A stretch of DNA of 44,594 bases from DATCYZ01 sp036526195. GTDB taxonomy: Bacteria > Pseudomonadota > Gammaproteobacteria > Burkholderiales > SG8-39. Shown piece after piece: positions 1 through 7,130 of this stretch. How positions within the stretch are numbered: the first letter of the stretch is position 1; each line of letters opens with the position of its first letter. The notes beneath the pieces are model-generated. The model worked only from the letters and a program-made list of their open reading frames with translations. It had not been told where the DNA came from and searched no databases. Made by a program: the position numbers and the translations under genes. The stretch spans positions 1 to 44,594 of the forward strand of contig DATCYZ010000021.1 of the NCBI GenBank assembly GCA_036526195.1, in the 5' to 3' direction.

Positions 1-39
1 ACGGAGGAGCCGCGCGCCCGGGGGCCTGGCCGGCCCCCT

Positions 40-162
40 GCTCCAACCGCGTGAACCGCGGCGGGTCCTGGAACAACACCCCGCGCAACGTTCGCTCGGC
101 CAACCGCAACAGGAACGAAACCTCGAACCGCAACAACAATCTGGGTTTCCGTCCCGCCCGTA
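40..162 (+). repeat. Candidate template repeat (TR) of a diversity-generating retroelement
   Basis: Read in the frame of base 45, the segment gives SNRVNRGGSWNN, then PRNVRSANRNRN and SNRNNNLGFR. This is the conserved C-terminal end of formylglycine-generating-enzyme/sulfatase-modifying (C-type lectin fold) domains. Twelve codons are Asn (AAC at 45, 54, 72, 75, 87, 102, 108, 114, 126, 132 and 135; AAT at 138), nearly all at positions that vary in DGR target proteins. The frame has no recognisable domain body upstream (bases 1-39 read as low-complexity Gly/Ala/Pro) and no stop after GFR, so it does not look like a gene end. DGR template repeats are AAC-rich because adenines are the mutagenised positions. 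Edges are approximate. No reverse transcriptase, Avd or variable repeat is in the window; they would have to be left of base 1. Alternative: remnant of a target gene. Confidence 0.75.
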
Positions 163-320
163 CGCTCCGTGGCTGGAATCGCGCCGTTCACGGACGGCGC
201 GAGCATGCACCAAGGGCGTCCAGGGCCGGCCATGATAAGCAGTGCGGCGCCGCCGTGCGGGCGCCGCGACCGGCCGGCGCCGCTTGCGTCCGTCATGGAC
301 GGCGGCGCCGGAGACGGTGC
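163..320. other. Non-coding gap with two hairpins, right of the TR-like segment
   Basis: No credible gene is seen here. A perfect 7-bp stem with a 6-base loop lies at 181-200 (GCGCCGT/ACGGCGC), about 20 bases after the TR-like segment. An 8-bp stem lies at 244-267 (GCGGCGCC/GGCGCCGC). The second could serve as a terminator for the minus-strand toxin-antitoxin mRNA ending at 321, although it has no T-tract. The first resembles the stem-loops found beside DGR repeats but is not diagnostic. Confidence 0.4.
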
Positions 321-677
321 TTACGCCGCCAGAATCGTGAATGCCGTCGCTGTCGCCACCGGCCGCACCACCTTCCCCTCCCGGCGCAATTCGACGATGC
401 CGTAGTTCGCCATCGTCTTCAACGTGCGCGACAGGTTTCCCGGCTGCCTTCCAGTCGCTTCGGCCAGGCCGGCGATCGACGCGGGTTGCGTCTCTCGCAG
501 CACGCGCAGCAGCGCGCGATTGTCGTCGCTCAGCACTTCGGCGAGCGACTTCATGGAACTGAACCAGATCTTCGGCTCCCCCGGCCGCGGCTTGTATTCG
601 CCACGGGCGATCGCGAGCAGGCGCGCGCGTATCTTCTCCTGGGAAAGGATGCCGATGACGAGAGTCTTTTCGGTCAT
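321..677 (-). CDS. tumA: Antitoxin of a TumE/TumA-type pair (winged-helix DNA-binding protein)
   Basis: This 118-residue protein belongs by sequence style to the HVO_A0114/TumA family of MarR-like winged-helix antitoxins. The N-terminal part carries the conserved FSSMKSLAEVLS stretch. It is followed by a helix-turn-helix region (about residues 52-90, LAEATGRQPGNLSRTLKTM) and a wing ending in ELRREGKVVRP. The start codon overlaps the stop of the upstream toxin gene in an ATGA arrangement, so translation is probably coupled. In such pairs the DNA-binding partner neutralises the toxin and represses the shared promoter. The toxin-first order fits this family. Family assignment rests on recognition of the pair; the mechanism is inferred. 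Confidence 0.8.
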   Translation of the reverse strand: MTEKTLVIGILSQEKIRARLLAIARGEYKPRPGEPKIWFSSMKSLAEVLSDDNRALLRVLRETQPASIAGLAEATGRQPGNLSRTLKTMANYGIVELRREGKVVRPVATATAFTILAA

Positions 678-1048
678 TCGCGTGCCTTCAGTATCCGGTC
701 CACGTCGGCAAAGAAGTCCTCGAGCAGCCGGGCCGCGCTCGAGAACGTATAGGCCACGCCGCGATCCGCCGCATGGCGATGGCGGTGATCACGCTCGACA
801 ATGCGACCGTGATAGCCCGGTCTCTGCCGAGTGCGTACCGCGTGGGCATTGTCGTATCCGAGGACCCTTGTTCCATCCGGCGCATGCAACGTGAGCGAAT
901 ACCTGATGCCATGCGGCACACCGGGAGTCGGATCGACGCGCCATGCCTCGATGGCGACCCAATAGCCGTGTTCCTGTGCAATGACCTCACCATGCAGTTC
1001 GAGTAGCGGCGCCAGTTCGCGCAAGCCCGGATAGGTTGATCGTATCAT
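674..1048 (-). CDS. tumE: Toxin of a TumE-type toxin-antitoxin pair (DUF6516 family)
   Basis: A 124-residue protein with the layout of the TumE/DUF6516 family: a short beta-rich N-terminus (LLELHGEVIAQEHGYWVAIEAW), a central GIRYSLTLHAPDG strand pair, then the conserved GYDNAH and YHGRIVERDHRHRH block, and a C-terminal helix LEDFFADVDRIL. Several conserved His, Asp and Arg residues are intact. It is the first gene of a two-gene operon whose second gene encodes a winged-helix antitoxin and overlaps it by four bases. The start at 1048 leaves about 120 bases to the divergent acuI gene. No canonical Shine-Dalgarno sequence is visible. Family members act as RNA-targeting toxins, but the activity cannot be read here. 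Confidence 0.8.
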   Translation of the reverse strand: MIRSTYPGLRELAPLLELHGEVIAQEHGYWVAIEAWRVDPTPGVPHGIRYSLTLHAPDGTRVLGYDNAHAVRTRQRPGYHGRIVERDHRHRHAADRGVAYTFSSAARLLEDFFADVDRILKARE

Positions 1049-1158
1049 CAGTTAATACGCATGTGTGTGGAGGGGTGCCATCTGGCGAGCAACGCATGAC
1101 CTCATGCGCCGGTGCACCAAATGCCGAAATGCCGGTAGTCCGTGCGATCCCGGCCGCC

Positions 1159-1164
1159 TACAAT
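1159..1164 (+). promoter_or_regulatory. Candidate -10 box (TACAAT) six bases before the acuI start
   Basis: TACAAT ends 6 bases before the ATG at 1171, which would place the transcript start at or next to the start codon. No Shine-Dalgarno sequence and no good -35 box are visible. This suggests a leaderless transcript, but the match alone is weak. Confidence 0.35.
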
Positions 1165-1170
1165 CGGGGC

Positions 1171-2163
1171 ATGACACAGCCCTTTCGCGCCTACAGAATC
1201 CACGACAACGGCAAGTTCGGCGAAGGCCGCCCGGACGCCATGACCCCGGCCGAGCTCGATACCGGCAACGTCGTCGTCAAGGTCGCCCACGCCAGCGTCA
1301 ACTACAAGGATGCGCTGACCGCCCGGGGCCGCGCGAAGATCGCCAGGCGGTTTCCGGTGGTCGGGGGGATCGACCTTTCCGGTCATGTCGTCGAATCCGC
1401 GGACAAGCGTTTCAAGCCGGGCGACGCGGTGCTGACGCACGGCTTCGGCATGGGGGTGGACCATGACGGCGGCTACGCCGAGTTCGCCCGCGTACCCGCA
1501 GACTGGGTCATTCCACTGCCCGAGGGGTTGTCGCTCTTCGACGTGAGTGCGCTCGGCGTGGCCGGCCATACCGCCGCGATCGCGGTGGACCTGATGCAGC
1601 TGAACGGCCTGACGCCCGCCTCGGGCAAGATCCTCGTCAACGGCGCCACCGGCGGCGTGGCCAGCGTGGCGATCGACATCCTGTCGAACCTCGGATTCCA
1701 CGTCGTCGCGCTCACCGGCAAGATGGACGAGGCCGACTACCTGAAGGGGCTCGGCGCGGCCGAGGTGCTCGATCGCAACAAGATCGAGTTCGGCACCCGC
1801 CCGCTCGAAACCGCGCAATGGGCCGGCGCAGTCGATTCGGTCGGCGGCGAGCAGTTGTCCTGGCTGACGCGCAGCATGACCAAGGATGGCGTGATCGCCG
1901 CTTTCGGCAACGCCGGCGGGGTCGAGTTCAGCACCAACGTGCTGCCCTTCATCCTGCGCGGCGTGCGGCTGGTCGGCGTCAACGTCGAGAACCCCGTCGA
2001 GAGGAAGAAGTTCATCTGGCAGCGCCTCGCCGGCGACCTGCGTCCCCGGTTCCTCGAGCGGATCGCGCGGCCGATCGCGTTTGAAACGCTGCCGCAGGCG
2101 TTCGACGACCTGCTCGCGGCGAAAGTCCGCGGCCGGATGGTCGTCGACTTTTCGCTCAAGTAG
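1171..2163 (+). CDS. acuI: Acryloyl-CoA reductase / YhdH-family quinone oxidoreductase (MDR)
   Basis: A 330-residue medium-chain dehydrogenase/reductase without zinc ligands, of the YhdH/AcuI group that reduces acryloyl-CoA to propionyl-CoA with NADPH. Visible marks are ASVNYKDALTARG near residue 40, the GGIDLSGHV segment, the nucleotide-binding turn NGATGGVASVAIDIL near residue 152, and the C-terminal GRMVVDF end. Length matches the family (about 325-330). The frame is open upstream to 1036, but the ATG at 1171 gives the family N-terminus (FRAYRI) and follows a TACAAT box directly. It heads a plus-strand run of CoA-thioester genes, which fits a role in removing reactive acryloyl-CoA or similar enoyl-CoA. 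A broader quinone-reductase function is possible. Confidence 0.85.
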   Translation: MTQPFRAYRIHDNGKFGEGRPDAMTPAELDTGNVVVKVAHASVNYKDALTARGRAKIARRFPVVGGIDLSGHVVESADKRFKPGDAVLTHGFGMGVDHDGGYAEFARVPADWVIPLPEGLSLFDVSALGVAGHTAAIAVDLMQLNGLTPASGKILVNGATGGVASVAIDILSNLGFHVVALTGKMDEADYLKGLGAAEVLDRNKIEFGTRPLETAQWAGAVDSVGGEQLSWLTRSMTKDGVIAAFGNAGGVEFSTNVLPFILRGVRLVGVNVENPVERKKFIWQRLAGDLRPRFLERIARPIAFETLPQAFDDLLAAKVRGRMVVDFSLK

Positions 2164-2208
2164 ACTGGTACGTTCGCGCCGGCGGACCGGCGCACGGAGG
2201 AGATGACG

Positions 2209-3393
2209 ATGGACCTCAACTATTCCAAGGAAGAACTCGCGTTCCGCGACGAAGTGCGCGGCTGGCTCAAGGAGAACCTGCCCGCAGACCTGCGCGACAA
2301 GGTCGCCGGGCACAAGGAACTCGGCCGCGAGGACCTGCTGCGCTGGCACCGCATCCTCGCCAAGAAGGGCTGGGTGGCGCCTGCCTGGCCGAAGGAATGG
2401 GGCGGGCCGGGCTGGAACATCGTGCAGCGCTTCCTGTTCGAGGAGGAGTGCGGCTATGCCGGCACCCCGCCGCTGATCCCGTTCGGGCTCACCATGTGCG
2501 CGCCGGTGCTGATGCACTTCGGCACCGAGGAACAGAAGAAGAAGTTCCTGCCGCCGATCTACAACGGCGACGTGTTCTGGTGCCAGGGCTACTCCGAGCC
2601 CGGCTCGGGCTCCGACCTGGCCTCGCTCAAGACCAAGGCGGTGCGGGAGGGCGACCACTACATCGTCAACGGCCAGAAGATCTGGACCACGCTCGGGCAT
2701 TTCGCCGACTGGATCTTCTGTTTGGTGCGCACCGACAGCGGCGTCGCCAAGCGGCAGGACGGCATCTCGTTCCTGCTGATCGACATGAAGACGCCCGGCA
2801 TCACGGTGCGCCCGCTGATCCTGATGGACGGCGGCCACGAGGTGAACGAGGTGTTCTTCGACAACGTGAAGGTGCCGGTCGAGAACCTCGTCTTCGAGGA
2901 GGGCAAGGGCTGGACGGTGGCCAAGTACCTGCTCGGCTTCGAGCGCCTGAATACCGGCCGGGTCGGCGCCTCGAAGCGCGAACTCGCCAACCTGAAGGCC
3001 TTCGCCGCGAAGCAGATGAACAACGGCAAGCCGCTCCTCGAGGATCCGCGCTTTCGCGACAAGCTGTCCCGCGTCGAGGTCGAACTGATGGCGCTGGAGA
3101 TCACCAACCTGCGGTTCCTCGACACCATGCGCCGCACCAAGCAGCCGCCGGGTGCGGACGTGTCGATGCTGAAGATCAAGGGCACCGAGATCCAGCAATC
3201 GCTGACGGAACTCGCCATGCAGGCGGTGGGGCCGCTCGCGCAGCCCTTCAAGCCGACCAACGGCTCGAGCGACTTCGACGATTACACCGCGGGGCTTGCG
3301 CCGCGTTACTGCAACTATCGCAAGACCACCATTTACGCCGGGTCCAACGAGATCCAGCGCAACATCATCGCCAAGATGACGCTGGGACTGTAG
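2209..3393 (+). CDS. Acyl-CoA dehydrogenase, large subunit of a two-subunit enzyme (PimC-like)
   Basis: A 394-residue FAD-dependent acyl-CoA dehydrogenase. Visible are the N-terminal helical domain, YSEPGSGSDLASLKT at the FAD/substrate site, GQKIWTT, and the C-terminal YAGSNEIQRNIIAK. The usual C-terminal catalytic Glu position (Y-E-G) is Ala here, while Glu245 in GFERLN sits at the isovaleryl-CoA-dehydrogenase/FadE26 position and is the likely base. It closely resembles pimeloyl-CoA dehydrogenase large subunits and is followed after 8 bases by a second, divergent ACAD gene, as in pimCD pairs. The ATG at 2209 is chosen over the in-frame ATG at 2203 because GGAGGAG (2196-2202) is correctly spaced only from 2209. 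The dicarboxylyl-CoA substrate is inferred from similarity. Confidence 0.88.
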   Translation: MDLNYSKEELAFRDEVRGWLKENLPADLRDKVAGHKELGREDLLRWHRILAKKGWVAPAWPKEWGGPGWNIVQRFLFEEECGYAGTPPLIPFGLTMCAPVLMHFGTEEQKKKFLPPIYNGDVFWCQGYSEPGSGSDLASLKTKAVREGDHYIVNGQKIWTTLGHFADWIFCLVRTDSGVAKRQDGISFLLIDMKTPGITVRPLILMDGGHEVNEVFFDNVKVPVENLVFEEGKGWTVAKYLLGFERLNTGRVGASKRELANLKAFAAKQMNNGKPLLEDPRFRDKLSRVEVELMALEITNLRFLDTMRRTKQPPGADVSMLKIKGTEIQQSLTELAMQAVGPLAQPFKPTNGSSDFDDYTAGLAPRYCNYRKTTIYAGSNEIQRNIIAKMTLGL

Positions 3394-3401
3394 GCCGCGC
3401 C

Positions 3402-4538
3402 ATGAACTTCGATCAGACGGAAGAACAGCAGCTGCTCGGCGATTCGCTGCGCAAGTTCCTCGCCAGGGACTACGACTTCGAGCGCCGCAAGAAAATCGTC
3501 GCCTCGGCCACCGGCTGGAGCGAGCCGGTGTGGGCGACCTTCGCCGAAATGGGGCTCACCAGCCTGCCGTTCGCGACCGACCTCGGCGGGTTCGGGGGCG
3601 GTGCGGTCGACATGATGGGCGTGATGGAGGCGATCGGCGAGGCGATGGTGGTCGAGCCCTACCTGCCGACGGTCGGGCTCGCGGGGCGCCTGGTCGAGCG
3701 CACCGGGTCGGAAGCGCAAAAGAAGGCGATGATCCCGGATGTCATCGCGGGCCGCACGCGGCTCGCGTTCGCCCACATCGAACGCGAGGCGCGCTACAAC
3801 GCGGCGCAAGTGGCGACCAAGGCGAAAAAGGCGGGCACGGGCTGGACGCTTCACGGAGAGAAATGCGTGGCGCTCGGCGCGGCGGCGGCCTCGCACCTGG
3901 TGGTGTCGGCGCGTACGGCCGGAAAGCCCGCCAACGCGGCCGGAATCAGCCTGTTTCTGGTGGAGCGCGAGGCGCCGGGCGTGGTGCTGAAGGAGTACCG
4001 CACGCTTGATGAACAGCGCGCCGCCGACGTGCTTCTCGACGGCGTGAAGGTCGGTGCCGGCGCCCTGCTGGGCGACGAAGGACACGGCTATGACGCGATC
4101 GAAGAGGCGCTCGATTTCGCCACCGCGCTCCTTTGCAGCGAGGCGGTCGGGGCCATGAAGTCGGCGAACGACGCGACGCTCGAATATCTGAAGACGCGCA
4201 AGCAATTCGGCGTGCCGATCGGGACCTTCCAGGCGCTGCAACACCGCATGGTGGACATGTTCGTGGCCCTCGAGCAGTCGCGTTCGATGGCCTGCCTCGC
4301 GGCGAGCAAGGCCGACGGCGCAACCAGCCAGTCCGACCGCATGCGCTCGATCTCTGCCGCCAAGATCCGCATCGCGGACGCCTGCCGGCTGGTCAGCCAA
4401 GAGGCGGTGCAACTGCACGGCGGCATGGGCATGACCGAGGAACTCAAGGTGTCGCACACCTTCCGCCGCCTGACGATGATCGCCCAGCAGTTCGGCGACG
4501 CAGACCACCACCTCGAGCGCTTTGCCGCGCTCGGCTGA
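3402..4538 (+). CDS. Acyl-CoA dehydrogenase, small subunit of a two-subunit enzyme (PimD-like)
   Basis: A 378-residue acyl-CoA dehydrogenase homologue. The N-terminus MNFDQTEEQQLLGDSLRKFL, the YLKTRKQFGVPIGTFQALQH segment and QLHGGMGMTEEL near the C-terminus are typical of the smaller partner of heteromeric ACADs. The FAD-binding SEPGSGSD-type motif is replaced by AHIEREARYN, so this chain probably lacks a full active site and completes the partner's FAD site. It begins 8 bases after the large-subunit stop, with no clear Shine-Dalgarno sequence, suggesting translational coupling. Together they probably oxidise a dicarboxylyl-, alicyclic- or side-chain-CoA to the 2-enoyl-CoA. The missing active-site motif is read from the sequence; heteromer formation is inferred from gene pairing. 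Confidence 0.86.
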   Translation: MNFDQTEEQQLLGDSLRKFLARDYDFERRKKIVASATGWSEPVWATFAEMGLTSLPFATDLGGFGGGAVDMMGVMEAIGEAMVVEPYLPTVGLAGRLVERTGSEAQKKAMIPDVIAGRTRLAFAHIEREARYNAAQVATKAKKAGTGWTLHGEKCVALGAAAASHLVVSARTAGKPANAAGISLFLVEREAPGVVLKEYRTLDEQRAADVLLDGVKVGAGALLGDEGHGYDAIEEALDFATALLCSEAVGAMKSANDATLEYLKTRKQFGVPIGTFQALQHRMVDMFVALEQSRSMACLAASKADGATSQSDRMRSISAAKIRIADACRLVSQEAVQLHGGMGMTEELKVSHTFRRLTMIAQQFGDADHHLERFAALG

Positions 4539-4551
4539 ACGGAGAATCCGA

Positions 4552-5550
4552 ATGCCCGTCAACAAGGCCTGGACCCTCGCGAGCTATCCCAGCGGCTGGG
4601 TGGTTGAGGAGAACTTCAAGCTGGTGGAAGGGCCTGTGCCCGCGCCGAAGGACGGCGAGGTGCTGGTGAAGAACCTCTGGTTGTCGCTCGACCCGTACAT
4701 GCGCGGGCGGCTTTCGCAGCAGAAGAGCTACGTCAAGGGCGTCGAGATCGGCGAGGTGATCACTGGCGAGACCGCCGGAGAAGTCGTCGATTCGAAGCAC
4801 CCCGGGTTCAAGCGCGGCGACACGGTGACCACGCCTGCCGGCTGGCAACTCTACGGGTGCGTGAAGGGCGACCTGCTCACGAAGGTGGACGCCTCGAAGG
4901 TGCCGCTGTCGTACTTCCTCGGCTGCCTCGGCATGCCGGGGCGCACCGCCTACTTCGGGCTGAAGGACATCGGCGCGCCGAAACCCGGCGAAACCGTCGT
5001 CATCTCGGCCGCCTCCGGCGCGGTCGGCAGCGTTGTCGGCCAGCTGGCGAAGGCCTGGGGCGCGCGCGCCGTCGGCATTGCCGGCGGGCCGGAGAAGTGC
5101 GCCTGGGTGAAGGACGAACTCGGCTTCGATGCCTGCGTCGATTACAAGGCGGGCAACCTGTACCGCGACCTGAAGGAAGTCTGTCCCAAGGGCGTGGACG
5201 TGTACTTCGAGAACGTCGGCGGCGAGATCCTCGACACGATGTTCCGGCTGATGAATTTCCGCTCGCGCATGATCGTGTGCGGGCTGATCTCGGAGTACAA
5301 CGCGACCGAACCCTACGGCGTGAAGAACTTCCGCGCCATCCTCGTCAACCGCATCAAGGTGCAGGGGATGATCGTGTTCGACTGGGTGGACCGCTACGCC
5401 GAGGGCAACAAGGCGCTTGCGGATCTCGTGATCGCCGGCAAGCTCAAGTATCGCGAGTCGGTGCTCGAGGGCATCGAGTCGGCGCCCAAGGGCCTGATCG
5501 GCCTCCTCAAGGGACAGAACTTCGGCAAGCAACTCGTCAAGCTCGCCTGA
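4552..5550 (+). CDS. NADP-dependent double-bond reductase (MDR; CurA / prostaglandin-reductase type)
   Basis: A 332-residue zinc-free MDR enzyme of the YncB/CurA/leukotriene B4 12-hydroxydehydrogenase group, which reduces alpha,beta-unsaturated carbonyls with NADPH. Marks are WLSLDPYMRGR near residue 43, LGCLGMPGRTAYFGL near residue 123, the Rossmann turn SAASGAVGSVVGQLAK near residue 150, GIAGGPEKC, and the conserved YFENVGGEILD. Length fits the family (about 330-345). A GGAGA sequence lies 7 bases before the ATG, and the gene follows the ACAD pair by 13 bases, so it is probably in the same operon. Here it may act on an enoyl product or lipid-derived enal; the substrate is not visible. Confidence 0.87.
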   Translation: MPVNKAWTLASYPSGWVVEENFKLVEGPVPAPKDGEVLVKNLWLSLDPYMRGRLSQQKSYVKGVEIGEVITGETAGEVVDSKHPGFKRGDTVTTPAGWQLYGCVKGDLLTKVDASKVPLSYFLGCLGMPGRTAYFGLKDIGAPKPGETVVISAASGAVGSVVGQLAKAWGARAVGIAGGPEKCAWVKDELGFDACVDYKAGNLYRDLKEVCPKGVDVYFENVGGEILDTMFRLMNFRSRMIVCGLISEYNATEPYGVKNFRAILVNRIKVQGMIVFDWVDRYAEGNKALADLVIAGKLKYRESVLEGIESAPKGLIGLLKGQNFGKQLVKLA

Positions 5551-5580
5551 ATCCGCAGCCCCTCAACTCCGGAGCCATCC

Positions 5581-6273
5581 ATGATCGACCTGTACACGTG
5601 GCCGACGCCGAACGGCCACAAGATCCACATCATGCTCGAGGAGACCGGCCTGCCGTACCGGGTGCATCCGGTCGACATCGGGGTCGGCGACCAGTTCAAG
5701 CCGGCGTTCCTGAAGATTTCGCCGAACAACAAGATGCCGGCCATGGTCGATCCCGACGGGCCGGACGGCAAGCCGATCTCGCTCTTCGAATCCGGTGCGA
5801 TGCTCATCTACCTCGCCTCGAAGACCGGGCGCTTCCTGCCGTCGAACCTGCGCGACAAGTGGTCGGTGCTGCAATGGCTGATGTTCCAGATGGGCGGCGT
5901 CGGGCCGATGCTCGGCCAGGCGCACCACTTCCTCGGCTATGCCCCGGAGAAGATCGAGTATGCGATGAACCGCTATCGCAACGAGGCGAACCGCCTGTAC
6001 GGCGTGATCGAGCGCCGGCTCGGGGAATCGAGGTTCGTCGGTTGCGATGAGTACACGATCGCCGACATGGCGATCATGCCCTGGTTGCGCTTCCCGGAGC
6101 GTCAGGGCGTCGATATCGCGCAGTACCCGAAGGTCAGGCGCTGGCGCGACGGCATCGCCGCGCGGCCCGCCGTGGCGCGCGCGGTCGAGGTGCTGGCCGA
6201 CCGTCGCCGCACGTCCTACACGCCGGAGCAGAAAGAGAACCTGTTCGGCGCGAAGCAGTACGCGAAGCGCTGA
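5581..6273 (+). CDS. Glutathione S-transferase family protein (YfcG/Nu-class type)
   Basis: A 230-residue protein with an N-terminal thioredoxin-fold domain starting MIDLYTWPTPNGHKIHIMLEE, the cis-Pro region KISPNNKMPAMVD and the ES turn LFESGAMLIYLA that binds the glutathione gamma-glutamyl group. An all-helical C-terminal domain holds VGCDEYTIADMAIMPW. TxxNGxK near the N-terminus matches the YfcG/YghU group, which works as a disulfide-bond reductase or transferase on two glutathiones. GGAG lies 7 bases upstream of the ATG. Its position in an acyl-CoA/enal run suggests detoxification of electrophiles made by the pathway, which is an inference. Confidence 0.88.
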   Translation: MIDLYTWPTPNGHKIHIMLEETGLPYRVHPVDIGVGDQFKPAFLKISPNNKMPAMVDPDGPDGKPISLFESGAMLIYLASKTGRFLPSNLRDKWSVLQWLMFQMGGVGPMLGQAHHFLGYAPEKIEYAMNRYRNEANRLYGVIERRLGESRFVGCDEYTIADMAIMPWLRFPERQGVDIAQYPKVRRWRDGIAARPAVARAVEVLADRRRTSYTPEQKENLFGAKQYAKR

Positions 6274-6275
6274 TC

Positions 6276-7037
6276 ATGAGCGCGCTCAAGGGAAAGGTGG
6301 CATGGATCACGGGGGGCGGCTCGGGCATCGGGCTCGCCGGCGCGCAGGAACTTGCGGCGGCCGGGGCGCACGTGGTGATCTCGGGTCGCACCGCGAAGAC
6401 CAACGACAGCGCGCTTGCCGTGCTGAAGAAGGCCGGCAGCGCGGAGGCGAACCTGCTCGACGTCGCCGACCGCGCGGCGGTGGCGCGCACGGTGGCCGAC
6501 ATCGAGAAGCGCCACGGGCGCATCGACATCCTGGTCACCAGCGCGGGCACCAATATCGCCGGGCCGACGCGCAACTTGAGCACCATGTCGCCCGAGGCCT
6601 GGGACGACGTGGTGCGGATCAACCTCAATGGCCTGTTCTACTGCTGCCACGCGGTGCTTCCGGGCATGCGCGCGAGGAAGGACGGCCTGGTGATCAACAT
6701 CTCGTCCTGGGCCGGGCGTTATCCCAGCGTGCTCACCGGGCCCGCGTACAACGCCACCAAGCGAGCGGTGATCGCGATCACCGAATCGATCAACATGGAA
6801 GAGTGCATGAACGGCATTCGCGCCACCTCCATCCTGCCCGGCGAGGTGGCCACGCCGATCATGGAGAAGCGCCCGGTGCCGCCCTCGCCCGAGCAGCGCG
6901 CGCGCATGGCGCAGCCCGAGGACTTCGGCGCGGCGATCCTCTTCGTCGCCACCATGCCGGCGCGCACCTGCGTCAACGAGCTCGTCATGGCGCCGACCTG
7001 GAACCGGTTCTACGTTGGCGGGCTCGAGAAGAAGTGA
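6276..7037 (+). CDS. Short-chain dehydrogenase/reductase (SDR)
   Basis: A 253-residue classical SDR. The cofactor turn TGGGSGIGLAGAQEL starts near residue 12. The catalytic Ser is in INISSWAG and the Tyr/Lys pair in YNATK. The usual NNAG is altered to TSAGTN. SGRTAKTND after strand 2 suggests NADP use. The C-terminal part (VNELVMAPTWNRFYVG) departs from the common GGL ending. The ATG lies 2 bases after the GST stop, so the two are co-translated. It is the last gene before a REP palindrome pair that probably ends the transcript. Substrate unknown; a 3-hydroxyacyl or alcohol step is possible from context. Confidence 0.86.
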   Translation: MSALKGKVAWITGGGSGIGLAGAQELAAAGAHVVISGRTAKTNDSALAVLKKAGSAEANLLDVADRAAVARTVADIEKRHGRIDILVTSAGTNIAGPTRNLSTMSPEAWDDVVRINLNGLFYCCHAVLPGMRARKDGLVINISSWAGRYPSVLTGPAYNATKRAVIAITESINMEECMNGIRATSILPGEVATPIMEKRPVPPSPEQRARMAQPEDFGAAILFVATMPARTCVNELVMAPTWNRFYVGGLEKK

Positions 7038-7088
7038 AAAAGGGCCCGGACCCCGTTTCTCCGGGAAAAGGGGTCTGACCCCTTTTTC
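7037..7088. repeat. REP palindrome pair between the SDR and the MFS gene
   Basis: Two units of the GGGGTC/GACCCC family: a degenerate one at 7037-7058 and a good one at 7066-7088 (core AAAAGGGGTCTGACCCC followed by a T-run). The first unit touches the SDR stop codon. The stem plus T-tract could terminate transcription in either direction. The second unit ends only 43 bases before the GTG used for the MFS gene. Confidence 0.85.
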
Positions 7089-7130
7089 GTCGCCCTGAGC
7101 ACGCACGCGCCGGGCTGGCTCGCCGCGCGG

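Noticed and set aside
51..752. A 233-codon open frame running through the TR-like segment
   Set aside because: Only the first about 38 codons look protein-like; the rest is antisense to the antitoxin and toxin genes and has no family features. GC-rich DNA keeps frames open by chance.
1102..3198. Minus-strand open frame of 698 codons opposite acuI and the ACAD
   Set aside because: It is antisense to two well-recognised genes, rich in Arg/His/Leu as GC-rich shadow frames are, and shows no domain.
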